Below, in pieces: positions 25,889 through 34,042 of a DNA stretch of 44,964 nt. How positions within the stretch are numbered: position 1 is the stretch's first letter; every line of letters starts with the position of its first letter. The stretch is from Pirellulales bacterium (lineage in GTDB: Bacteria > Planctomycetota > Planctomycetia > Pirellulales > JADZDJ01), in contig DATJYL010000115.1 in NCBI GenBank assembly GCA_035499655.1, positions 1 to 44,964 of the forward strand, written 5' to 3'. The notes beneath the pieces are model-generated. The model was not told where the DNA came from and did not search any database. It was given only the letters and a program-made list of their open reading frames with translations. Made by a program: the position numbers and the translations under genes.

Positions 25889-26680
25889 ATGAAACGCATT
25901 GTTTTTTTGGGGTATGGAATCGTTTGCTACTTGATGTTCCAGGTGGTGTACACTTGCCTGGCGTGCTTTGTGGAGAATTTCGCGCTTCCCAAAACTATTG
26001 ATTCCGTGCCTGTGGCCAGCGATGCCGCAGCCGTGGCAGGTTCTACGACATGGGGAGCCGCGGTTGCCATAGACGTCGTCTTGCTGCTGCTATTTGGTCT
26101 GCAGCATTCAGTCATGGCGCGGCCGTGGTTCAAACAGGCCTGGACGAAAATTGTCCCGCAGGAAATTGAGCGCAGCACGTATGTTTTGATTTCGAATCTG
26201 ACGCTACTGCTGATGATGTGGCAATGGCGGGCGATTCCGCTAGTGGTTTGGGATGTGCCTGGTACGGCGGTGCGCGTTTTGCTGATCGCGATTTCGGTTG
26301 TCGGCTGGTTAATCGTGCCGACCGTGTCGCTGATGATCAACCATTTCGATTTGTTCGGCGTGCGGCAAGTGTGGCTGCAGTGGCGGGGCCGGAAGTATAG
26401 TTCGCTCCCGTTTGGCGTTCCGATGTTGTATCGCTATATGCGGCATCCGCTGTACGTCGGCTTTGCATTGGCACTTTGGGCCACGCCGACCATGACCGTG
26501 GGACACTTGCTGATGGCAGGCGTGCTGACGGGATACATGGTGCTGGCTTCGAAAATCGAAGAGCGCGACCTGGTGAATCATTTTGGCGCCCTGTACGCAG
26601 ATTACCGACGCCAGGTGCCGGCGTTTGTGCCGCGGATTATGGGAAAGAAAGATCGGCGGCAACAGACGGCGCAATGGTAG
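25889..26680 (+). CDS. mddA: methanethiol S-methyltransferase (MddA), NnrU-like membrane protein
   Basis: Methylates methanethiol to dimethyl sulfide using S-adenosylmethionine. 263 residues from ATG 25889 with GGGGAG upstream, five to six transmembrane helices. The sequence shows the features I associate with MddA: LFGLQHSVMARPWFK, ERSTYVLISNLTLLL, LMINHFDLFGVRQVW, the SAM-binding YMRHPLYVGFALALWATP, and SKIEERDLVNHFGALYADYRR. These distinguish it from nitrite-related NnrU and from isoprenylcysteine methyltransferases, which share the fold. It is divergent from a tetR gene. Convergent with rnc 24 bases downstream. Confidence 0.85.
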   Translation: MKRIVFLGYGIVCYLMFQVVYTCLACFVENFALPKTIDSVPVASDAAAVAGSTTWGAAVAIDVVLLLLFGLQHSVMARPWFKQAWTKIVPQEIERSTYVLISNLTLLLMMWQWRAIPLVVWDVPGTAVRVLLIAISVVGWLIVPTVSLMINHFDLFGVRQVWLQWRGRKYSSLPFGVPMLYRYMRHPLYVGFALALWATPTMTVGHLLMAGVLTGYMVLASKIEERDLVNHFGALYADYRRQVPAFVPRIMGKKDRRQQTAQW

Positions 26681-26704
26681 GGCGAAAGCCGGGCGGCTGG
26701 GGCA

Positions 26705-27445
26705 TTAGTCCGACGGGTACGGCACATCTTCGCCGGCGATTTGGCATAGCGCATTTTGGGCGGCGTGCTGCTCGGCTTCTTTTTTATTGCGGCCCCAGGC
26801 GGGTTGGTAGCGCTGCGGGCCGACTTGGGCGGAAATTTTGAAGCACTTGCTGTGGTCGGGGCCTTTTTCATCAAGCAGCGTGTACGTGGGCGTGGTGCCG
26901 AAATCGCGCTGGGCCAGTTGTTGCAGCAGCGATTTGTAGTTGCCGCCCAGCTCACCCGCCACGGCCGCCGTAATTTCCGGACCGATGAAGCGGTAAATGA
27001 ACTCGCGGGCCACTGCCTCGCCGCCGTCGAGATAAATGGCCGCCGTGAGCGATTCGAACACATCAGACAGCAGCGAGGCCGGGATGCGGGGGCTGGTCGT
27101 CATGCCTTTGCCGAGAATCAGAAAATCGGCCAGGCCCAGCTCGTCGCTGATTTTAGCGCAGGTGCTGCGGCTGACGACAATCGATTTGATTTTGGTGAGA
27201 TCGCCTTCCAGATAATCGGGGAACAAGTGAAACAGGCGTTCGCAGACGACGAAGCCCAAAATGGCATCGCCCAGGAACTCCATGCGCTCGTTCGATTTCA
27301 GCCGGTGCAGGGCGCCGGAGGCGTGCGTGAGCGCACCGGTGAGAAGCGATTTGTCGGTAAAGGTGTAACCGAGCCGCGCCTCACACTGCGCGATTTGTTC
27401 GGGGGACAACTCCTCTGTCCCCACGGGAGCAGAGCGCTTATTCAT
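26705..27445 (-). CDS. rnc: ribonuclease III
   Basis: Cleaves double-stranded RNA in rRNA and mRNA processing. 246 residues: an N-terminal nuclease domain with the signature NERMEFLGDAILGFVV, the second acidic region FESLTAAIYLDGGEAVAREF, and a C-terminal double-stranded RNA-binding domain (about 175-240, with KEAEQHAAQNALCQI). The first 20 residues (MNKRSAPVGTEELSPEQIA) are a short extension common in this family. No neighbouring gene suggests an operon; the convergent methyltransferase ends 24 bases away. Confidence 0.96.
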   Translation of the reverse strand: MNKRSAPVGTEELSPEQIAQCEARLGYTFTDKSLLTGALTHASGALHRLKSNERMEFLGDAILGFVVCERLFHLFPDYLEGDLTKIKSIVVSRSTCAKISDELGLADFLILGKGMTTSPRIPASLLSDVFESLTAAIYLDGGEAVAREFIYRFIGPEITAAVAGELGGNYKSLLQQLAQRDFGTTPTYTLLDEKGPDHSKCFKISAQVGPQRYQPAWGRNKKEAEQHAAQNALCQIAGEDVPYPSD

Positions 27446-27981
27446 GCGTAAAGAATCTCACAAGGCAACCAGGTAAACTGGCAGCCCGTGGAAAAAGGGG
27501 ACTGGGGAGAATGACCAAGCACCAATGACCAATGACCAATGACGAAGAAAAACTCGTCGGTAGGTTTTTGGAAAATGGCCACGAACCCGGCGCTGTCCCC
27601 CTTTTCAACGGACGGCGCAAAAACAACACAATAAGCTGTAAGTCTAATTAGGACTTGGAGTTTTGTCAATCAGATTTCGGCCGTACGATTGGCTGACTGC
27701 TCTTGAACGGTTGAGCTGCGATTGGTAATGAAGGCTGCGATACAGTTTTTGGGTAGTATTTCGCGGGTTTTGGTGCTCCCGGATGGTGCCGTCTGGCTAG
27801 GGGATGTGTAGCCTAGGCGTAATATTCCGCAAGGCCGGCAGGGCTGGTCGAACCACTGAAAACCTGCCGCCGTAATGGCTTGATAGAGGCGCCGCATGAT
27901 TTTTCCCGCCGAGTGGTTTCTCGTGGGTTCGGCGCCTAACAAACTCCCCTTTGAATTTTTTGTGGAACCAGGAGGAATGAT
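27446..27981. other. 536-base spacer between divergent rnc and htrA
   Basis: Contains a tandem of CCAATGA units (27522-27543), a low-complexity motif, and a small GGCTA/TAGCC stem near 27797-27815. The promoters of rnc and htrA must lie here, but I cannot identify their boxes. A 90-codon open frame on the minus strand (27670-27942) has no recognisable content. The 3' end holds GGAGG at 27971-27975, seven bases before the htrA start. Confidence 0.4.
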
Positions 27982-29616
27982 ATGAAGGTCGCCTTTTCGC
28001 GTCCCAGTTGGTTGCTGACGGGCATCGCCGCGGTAGCGTTGTCGATCGGTTTGGGCTATGGATTAAAACAAAAGCAAGTTTCAGGCGCGGACCACACGCC
28101 GACCACGAACGCGAATGCTACTTCTACAGACCATGCACAACTTTCGGAATCTGCCACGCCGACAAAGACCCCCGAGGATCTTCGCAATGATCCGACGGTG
28201 GAACATGCGAACGCGCTGTCGCGCGCTTTCCGTGAAGCGGCGCACGTTGCCATGCCCAGCGTGGTGACGGTGTATTCGCACGAAAGTTCCAAGAAAGTGA
28301 AAGCGGAGCGCGGCGAACGGGGCATGGGTGGAATGTTCGGCGGCGGCGAAGATCCATTCAAAGGGACGCCGTTTGAAGGCCACTTCAAAGATATGTTCCC
28401 GAACGGGCCCGAGGGCGGAAATTTTAATTTCCAAACACCACCCCGCGACGGCATGGGAACGGGCGTGATTATCGACAAGAGTGGGATTATTTTGACGAAC
28501 AACCACGTGGTCGATGGGGCCGACACGGTGACGGTTCACTTTTCTGACGGCCGAGAGTTCAAAGCTACGGAAGTGAAGACCGATCCGCATAGCGATTTGG
28601 CCGTGGTTCGCATCAAAGCGGACGGCGATTTGCCGGCGGCTCATTTGGGCAACAGCGATGATTTGGACATTGGCGATTGGGTGATTGCCATCGGCAATCC
28701 GTTCGGACAAGAAAAAACGGTGACGGCCGGTATTATCAGCGGAAAAGGCCGCACGCTGGGCTCCACTCGCAGCGAGTATCTGCAGACCGATGCCGCCATT
28801 AACCCGGGCAATTCCGGCGGCCCATTGGTGAATTTAATGGGAGAAGTGGTGGGCATTAACACGGCCATTGCTTCCAACAGCGGCGGATATCAAGGCCTGG
28901 GCTTTGCGATTCCGATCAATCAAGCCAAATGGGTGACCGAACAGTTGATTAAGGACGGCAGCGTGCATCGCGGCTACCTGGGCATTGGCATCGAAGACGT
29001 GAACGGCGAGTTGGCGTCGAAGCTGGGCGTGAAGCCGGGCGAGGGCGCGCTGGTAAACAACGTGTTTCCGAATACGCCTGCCGCCGATGCGAAGTTCCAA
29101 GAAGGCGACGTGATTACCAAGTACGCCGGCCACGACATCCACAGCCCGCATGAAGTGCAGGAAGCCGTGGAGCGTTCGCCGGTGAACACCGCGGAACCGG
29201 TGGAAATTATTCGCGACGGCAAGCCAATGACGCTCAGCGTGACGGTCAAGTCGATGCCGAAGGATTATGGCATGGAAGAAGGCCAGACAGCGCAGCCGGA
29301 AGAAAAATCGCCGACAACCTCGAACTACAGCGCCGATAAATTGGGCCTGGAAGTTTCGGACCTGACGTCAGACGAGGCCGCCGACACTTACAAGGGTTTT
29401 GAAGGCGTCGTGATTCGCAAAGTCGATCCCGATAGCGCGGCCCACGATAAAGGATTGCAGCCCGGCATGCTGATCCGCAAGGTGGGCAAGACGGCCGTGC
29501 ACAATGTGAAGGATTTTGAAGCGGCACTCAAGAACGAATCGCTCAAAGACGGCATTTTGTTGCAAGTCCGCACCGAGCGGGGAAACCATTTTGTCGTGCT
29601 GGATGCACAGCAGTAA
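27982..29616 (+). CDS. HtrA/DegP-type periplasmic serine protease with two PDZ domains
   Basis: 544 residues. A signal anchor (SWLLTGIAAVALSIGLGYGL) is followed by a variable linker and a trypsin-like domain with the triad H175 (LTNNHVVDG), D205 (SDLAVVRIK) and S278 (NPGNSGGPLVN). A glycine-rich acidic loop (GGMFGGGEDPF) precedes the protease core, similar to the LA loop region. PDZ1 is about 330-420 and PDZ2 about 440-540, separated by an acidic linker. It degrades or refolds misfolded envelope proteins. The ATG has a strong ribosome-binding site (AGGAGGAATGAT). It is a single-gene transcript ended by an intrinsic terminator. Confidence 0.95.
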   Translation: MKVAFSRPSWLLTGIAAVALSIGLGYGLKQKQVSGADHTPTTNANATSTDHAQLSESATPTKTPEDLRNDPTVEHANALSRAFREAAHVAMPSVVTVYSHESSKKVKAERGERGMGGMFGGGEDPFKGTPFEGHFKDMFPNGPEGGNFNFQTPPRDGMGTGVIIDKSGIILTNNHVVDGADTVTVHFSDGREFKATEVKTDPHSDLAVVRIKADGDLPAAHLGNSDDLDIGDWVIAIGNPFGQEKTVTAGIISGKGRTLGSTRSEYLQTDAAINPGNSGGPLVNLMGEVVGINTAIASNSGGYQGLGFAIPINQAKWVTEQLIKDGSVHRGYLGIGIEDVNGELASKLGVKPGEGALVNNVFPNTPAADAKFQEGDVITKYAGHDIHSPHEVQEAVERSPVNTAEPVEIIRDGKPMTLSVTVKSMPKDYGMEEGQTAQPEEKSPTTSNYSADKLGLEVSDLTSDEAADTYKGFEGVVIRKVDPDSAAHDKGLQPGMLIRKVGKTAVHNVKDFEAALKNESLKDGILLQVRTERGNHFVVLDAQQ

Positions 29617-29675
29617 GGCGGCGACTCAAATTTGAAGACCCTGCATGAGCCGGGTCCCCACGAGCCTGGCTCCGA

Positions 29676-29706
29676 AGCCCCGCAAGGATTGCGGGGCTCT
29701 TTTTTT
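29676..29706 (+). terminator. rho-independent terminator after htrA
   Basis: A 10-bp perfect stem, AGCCCCGCAA (29676-29685) with TTGCGGGGCT (29689-29698), a GGA loop and then CTTTTTTT. It lies 60 bases after the protease stop and is the only textbook intrinsic terminator found in the window. Confidence 0.92.
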
Positions 29707-30021
29707 GGCCGTTTTGAGCCAGAACAGGGGTTGTCAAAGGCGCGCGGCTGCCGCGGATACATCATTGCGGCTTCTAAAGGCTTTTAGCAGCATTTACCCC
29801 CTCTGCTTGACTAACACTCTGCCACGACTAAGAATGATTTGGATTGGGAGGCGGCAGGCTGTGGTGGCCTCGCCCGGAGGGCTGTGGGAAGGCAGCCTGC
29901 CAACCACCGATGAGCTGGTAAAAGCGGACTTCATCGGTTGTTCGAAGGATTCTTCCGGCTATAAAATACTCGCCATGCGCTGCCATTAAGATTTCTTTTG
30001 CACACGCCAGGGTTTGTTCGT
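29707..30021 (+). other. structured leader upstream of the CobB-like gene
   Basis: Two stems are predicted by eye. GGCAGGCTG (29853-29861) pairs with CAGCCTGCC (29893-29901), enclosing an inner CCTC/GAGG stem. ACCGATGA (29906-29913) pairs with TCATCGGT (29931-29938). The run GTGGGAAGGCAGCCTGCC faintly recalls the 3' part of a cobalamin riboswitch, but the 5' GGTG core and the full B12 box are missing. No gene is supported here. A cis-regulatory RNA is possible. Confidence 0.4.
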
Positions 30022-31407
30022 ATGTCGATTTTGCCTCGCTTGGCGGTGGGCGCCATTCAACCCGAAGCCGATCTGCAACCGATCGTGTGGGCGCTGTTGG
30101 ATTCGCTGAAAGGAGCGAGCATTCGGACGCAAACCTTTCTGTCGCGGGCTTGCTTCAAACCGTGCGATGGAGCGGCGGTGATTTCTAATAACACGTCGCG
30201 GCATTTAGATAGTTGGCTGATGACGCCGGAAGTGTGTCGACAAGCTTTTTTGCGAACCGCCGCCACGGCCGATTTGGCGCTTGTGGAAGGGCGATACGAT
30301 CAGGCGGCGTTCCATTCGTACAACAACTTTGAGGGTAAAGCAGCCGAAAGTCAGCCGGACGGAAGCGGCGGCAGTCTCGACACGCTGTGCGATTGGCTCG
30401 ATTTGCCGCGCATTGCCGTCGTTGACGCTCGATTGTTGAATCACTGCTGTTTACCGCAGCGACCCGTGGCGGACCGCTTACTTTTGGACCGCGTGACGGA
30501 TTCGGGCGATTATTATCGCTGGCAAACGATTTTGGAATCGTTGTGGGGCATACCGGTCATTGGCGGACTGGACGAATGCTCGGCTCTACGACAAAGCATT
30601 GCCGCGTTGCCGGCCGGCAGCAAACCGCCTCGCGAATGGTGTGCTGCGCTGGGGGAGCGCTGGCGGCAATACTCGTGCTTAAAGCGCGTCATGCAACTGG
30701 CCACTCGACACGGCATACCTGCCGATTGGCCCGCGCAGGCGGTGGACGAAGGGCCATCGCTGCCGCGCGGCAACGTGCGCGTGGCCGTGGCGTACGATGA
30801 GGCGTTCCACTGTTATTTTCCCGACACGCTGGACATGCTGGAATTGCGCGGGGCCACGGTGCGAGTATTCTCGCCGTTGCGCGATGAATGCCTGCCGGCG
30901 GAAACCGACATCGTATATCTAGGCTGTGGTTCGCCTCACGAACATGCCGCGGCGCTGGCGGAAAATCATTGCATGCTGATGGCGCTGAAAGAACACGTTT
31001 GCTCGGGAAAACGAATTTACGCCGAAGGGGGCGGGCTGGCGTATTTGTGTCAGCATGTGGAAACCGCCGATGGCTGCCGTACGCCGATGGTGGGCGCCTT
31101 GCGGGCCGTCGCCCGGCGAAATCCACAGCGCGTGCCCCCGCAACCCGTGGAAGTGACGCTGGCCAGCGACAGTTGGCTGGGACCGGTCGGCACCAGGCTG
31201 CGCGGTTATCGCAACAGTAATTGGTTGCTGGAACCGACCGGTTGCCTGACCCGTTTCGCCCAAGAGCGCGAGAGCGAATTCGATTTGGTCGGGCGGCATC
31301 AAGCGATCGGCAGCCGAATTCATCTGAACTTTGCCGCCCAGCCGACGCTGTTGGGCGGATTCTTGCGCCCCTGTCCGGCGGCGCTGGCGTGGGGCGAAGC
31401 GAGATAA
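30022..31407 (+). CDS. CobB/CbiA-like protein lacking P-loop and glutaminase residues
   Basis: 461 residues from ATG 30022; an in-frame ATG at 29998 would add eight. The layout follows cobyrinate a,c-diamide synthase: an N-terminal dethiobiotin-synthetase-like half and a C-terminal class I amidotransferase-like half. Family landmarks remain: HLDSWLM (NLDPWM-like), ADLALVEGRYD (ADVVVVEGVMG-like) and the segment RIYAEGGGLAYL. The nucleotide-binding G-x-x-x-x-G-K-T/S expected near residue 10 reads AVGAIQPEADLQ. The nucleophilic cysteine of AECGG is G336. The GHEFHYS-type histidine block is GYRNSNW. It is therefore unlikely to amidate a corrinoid by the known mechanism. No other cobalamin genes are in the window. 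Confidence 0.72.
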   Translation: MSILPRLAVGAIQPEADLQPIVWALLDSLKGASIRTQTFLSRACFKPCDGAAVISNNTSRHLDSWLMTPEVCRQAFLRTAATADLALVEGRYDQAAFHSYNNFEGKAAESQPDGSGGSLDTLCDWLDLPRIAVVDARLLNHCCLPQRPVADRLLLDRVTDSGDYYRWQTILESLWGIPVIGGLDECSALRQSIAALPAGSKPPREWCAALGERWRQYSCLKRVMQLATRHGIPADWPAQAVDEGPSLPRGNVRVAVAYDEAFHCYFPDTLDMLELRGATVRVFSPLRDECLPAETDIVYLGCGSPHEHAAALAENHCMLMALKEHVCSGKRIYAEGGGLAYLCQHVETADGCRTPMVGALRAVARRNPQRVPPQPVEVTLASDSWLGPVGTRLRGYRNSNWLLEPTGCLTRFAQERESEFDLVGRHQAIGSRIHLNFAAQPTLLGGFLRPCPAALAWGEAR

Positions 31408-31495
31408 GTTTGCCGCAAGCGGAGCCTAACCGGAAGCGGAGGCTGATGCTTCTGCCAGTGCGCCGCTGCTTTGAAATTTGGCGCAACGAGATTTT

Positions 31496-31843
31496 TCAGC
31501 TGTTGCTGTGGGCCTCTTGGATCGGGTGGCCCACGTACATTTGCAGAATGTGACTTTGCACCTTGATTGCCCGAATCAGGACCCACACTTGTTCCAGGGT
31601 GAACTGCCGCGGGTCCATGGCCGCTAATTGTTCCAATTCCGTGGTCATGGCGGCGTGCTGATCGCTAGCGGCCTGCAGTCGCAGGTTGGCGTCTTGCCAG
31701 GCATCGACGATGCAGTCGTCGCGCCGCAAACTGTCGAGATTATCGACGGTGTTCGCCAACAACAAACAGAGCCTGGCCACATCCCGGGGCGCCGTTTCCG
31801 GCTGAAAATGCTCGATCCGCGCGGCCAATTCTTGGCAATTCAT
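31496..31843 (-). CDS. small alpha-helical protein of unknown function
   Basis: 115 residues from ATG 31843 (MNCQELAARIEHF); an upstream in-frame ATG at 31900 gives 134. Composition and regular heptad-like spacing (LCLLLANTVDNLDSLRRDD, QDANLRLQAASDQHAAM) suggest a helical bundle or coiled coil. There is no signal peptide or membrane helix. The convergent CobB-like gene ends 88 bases away. I do not recognise a family. The codon pattern looks like that of neighbouring genes, which supports it as real. Confidence 0.5.
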   Translation of the reverse strand: MNCQELAARIEHFQPETAPRDVARLCLLLANTVDNLDSLRRDDCIVDAWQDANLRLQAASDQHAAMTTELEQLAAMDPRQFTLEQVWVLIRAIKVQSHILQMYVGHPIQEAHSNS

Positions 31844-32375
31844 GATGGGATGTTTTCCTGTGAAATCTTTTAAGAAGCTGCGAACCTGTTCGCCAAACAA
31901 ATGCTCTCATTCAAGCACGGCCGCCTGGCCATAAAATGGCTTGCTGAGACACACCTGGGTAAACCAAAGCCACGATTGCGGCCGGGGCGAACGACGAAAA
32001 GGAAGGCGGTTGAATGTTTGCTCTAAAGCTCAACCTACTGCCGCCTCATTGAAACATAGCTTTTTTCTCTGGCGATGATTGCACCCTGTTTCAACAATCC
32101 ATACGCGTTTGGCAAACCCTGTGTTCGGCTGACTGATTCAAATGATTTGCAGCCATTGCCAGCAAACCGTGTTGCCGATCACCGTCAGTGTGGCCAAAGC
32201 ACAACGTGGAAACGGCCTGAATGTGAGGGCTGGCTTCGCGTTGCCGACTTGTGATAATGTCCATACACGCGCTTTACAATCGCTTGCGGATTTCGGATAA
32301 CCGAAGACATACGAAACACTGCCCAACCGCAAGCGAATCGGTAAACATTTAATCAGCCTTCGTCACATTCCGCCC
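31844..32375. other. 532-base intergenic region upstream of pdxJ
   Basis: No credible gene, tRNA or strong hairpin. It is less GC-rich than the flanking genes. It should contain the divergent promoters for the small helical protein and pdxJ. A GATAAT box at about 32251-32256 could be a -10 element, but no matching -35 is convincing. Confidence 0.35.
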
Positions 32376-33089
32376 ATGCCTGAACTTGGTGTGAACATCG
32401 ATCACGTGGCAACGCTGCGGCAGGCCCGGCGGACTTACGAGCCCGATCCGGTTTGGGCTGCGGCGGCGGCGGAACTTGGCGGCGCCGACGGAATAACCAT
32501 TCACCTGCGCGAAGACCGGCGGCACATTCAGGACCGCGATTTGGAACTACTGCGGCAAAGCGTGAGCATGAAGCTGAATCTGGAACTCGCCGTGGCCAGC
32601 GAAATTGTGACCATCGCCTGTCGAGTGAAGCCCGACCAGGCAACGCTGGTTCCGGAACGGCGTGAAGAGGTGACGACCGAAGGGGGTTTGGACGTGGCCG
32701 GCCAGCGCCAAGCGGTTGCCACGGCCGTCGGCAAGTTGCGTGACGCGGGAATCTACGTCAGTTTATTTCTGGATCCTGATCCACGACAACTCGATTTGGC
32801 CAAAACCCTTGGTGCCCAGGCGGTCGAGTTGCACACCGGCCAATACGCCTTGGCCAAAGCAGGAAAACCGCAGGCAGTGGAACTCGCCAAGTTGGTCGCC
32901 GCCGGCAAACGAATTCGCGATGCAGGGCTGGCCCTGCACGCCGGCCACGGGCTAAATTATCACAATGTGCGGCCGGTCGCCGACATCGCCGACATGCACG
33001 AACTGAACATCGGCCACGCCATCGTTTCGCGGGCGGTTTTTGTCGGTCTGCAAGAAGCGGTGCGAGAAATGAAACGGCTGGTGAACTAA
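32376..33089 (+). CDS. pdxJ: pyridoxine 5'-phosphate synthase
   Basis: Condenses 1-deoxyxylulose 5-phosphate with 3-amino-1-hydroxyacetone phosphate to make pyridoxine 5'-phosphate in the DXP-dependent vitamin B6 pathway. 237 residues, the family length. The TIM barrel shows [15 protein letters not shown] at the start, [18 protein letters not shown], the [19 protein letters not shown] strand with its catalytic glutamate and arginine region, and [11 protein letters not shown] near the end followed by [17 protein letters not shown]. It is followed after 45 bases by dapA, perhaps on the same transcript. Confidence 0.97.
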   Translation: MPELGVNIDHVATLRQARRTYEPDPVWAAAAAELGGADGITIHLREDRRHIQDRDLELLRQSVSMKLNLELAVASEIVTIACRVKPDQATLVPERREEVTTEGGLDVAGQRQAVATAVGKLRDAGIYVSLFLDPDPRQLDLAKTLGAQAVELHTGQYALAKAGKPQAVELAKLVAAGKRIRDAGLALHAGHGLNYHNVRPVADIADMHELNIGHAIVSRAVFVGLQEAVREMKRLVN

Positions 33090-33134
33090 AACTATTGAAA
33101 CCACGCGCTCCGCTAGCGCGTCGCGGCTAAACTC

Positions 33135-34022
33135 ATGCCTACCCGTGCTGAACATTTTTCCGGACTTTCCGTCGCCATCGTCACGCCGTTTCGCAACGAC
33201 GAGGTCGATTACCCGGCGCTGAAAGCACAAATCGAATTTCAAGTTGCCGCCGGAACCACGTGCATTTGTCCGGTGGGCACGACGGGGGAATCGCCCACGC
33301 TGTCGCATGAGGAGCACGAACGGGTCGTGGCCGCATCGGTCGAATACGCCAACAAGCGTCTGAAAGTGATGCCCGGCACGGGCAGCAACAGCACGCGGGA
33401 AGCGTTGCGGCTGACCAAATTTGCGGCCAAGCACGGGGCCGACGCCGCATTGGTCGTGGCCCCGTATTACAATAAGCCGACGCAAGAGGGGTTTTATTTG
33501 CATTTCAAGGCGCTATCGGAAGCGACCGATTTGCAAATCTGCGTGTACAACATCCCCGGCCGCACGGGAAAGAACATCGAGCCGGAAACGTTCGCCCGGC
33601 TGGCCGAGTTCAAAAACATTACGATGGTGAAGGAGGCGACGGGCTCGCTCGACCAGGCTTCGGCCATCGCCGCGCTGACCGATTTGACCATTCTCAGCGG
33701 CGACGATAGTTTGACGCTGCCCATGCTTTCCATCGGTGCGCGGGGCGTGATTTCGGTGGCGGGCAACATCGTGCCGCAAGATGTGATTTCGCTGTGCAAG
33801 GCGTTCGACAGCGGGAACATTGCCGAGGCGCAAAAGTGGCATCGAAAATTGTTTCCGCTGTGCCGCGACATGCTGGGATTGGCGACGAACCCCATTCCCA
33901 TCAAAGCGGCTATGAAGCTTTTGGGGCGCGACACCGGCGCGCTGCGCCTGCCGATGACCCCGCTGGAAGACGACGGCGAAGCGAAGCTGCGTAAAACATT
34001 GACGGCGTACGGACTGCTGTAA
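33135..34022 (+). CDS. dapA: 4-hydroxy-tetrahydrodipicolinate synthase
   Basis: Condenses pyruvate with aspartate semialdehyde in lysine and diaminopimelate synthesis. 295 residues. [20 protein letters not shown] holds the Thr-Thr pair of the proton relay; VYNIPGRTG holds the tyrosine; K166 in [11 protein letters not shown] is the Schiff-base lysine. [14 protein letters not shown] follows as usual. The arginine of NIPGRTG that binds substrate carboxylate is present, supporting DapA rather than a sugar-acid aldolase, although members of the family can be misassigned. It converges with the MFS gene (20-base gap). Confidence 0.93.
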   Translation: MPTRAEHFSGLSVAIVTPFRNDEVDYPALKAQIEFQVAAGTTCICPVGTTGESPTLSHEEHERVVAASVEYANKRLKVMPGTGSNSTREALRLTKFAAKHGADAALVVAPYYNKPTQEGFYLHFKALSEATDLQICVYNIPGRTGKNIEPETFARLAEFKNITMVKEATGSLDQASAIAALTDLTILSGDDSLTLPMLSIGARGVISVAGNIVPQDVISLCKAFDSGNIAEAQKWHRKLFPLCRDMLGLATNPIPIKAAMKLLGRDTGALRLPMTPLEDDGEAKLRKTLTAYGLL

Positions 34023-34042
34023 ATTCGTTTCGCCCGCCGGCA

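Noticed and set aside
27670-27942. A 90-codon minus-strand open frame in the rnc-htrA spacer
   Set aside because: No ribosome-binding site, no recognisable fold, and low-complexity neighbours; too weak to call a gene.
29821-29905. Cobalamin riboswitch before the CobB-like gene
   Set aside because: Only a partial 3' resemblance exists. The 5' GGTG-type core and the full B12 box are missing, so it is reported only as a structured leader.
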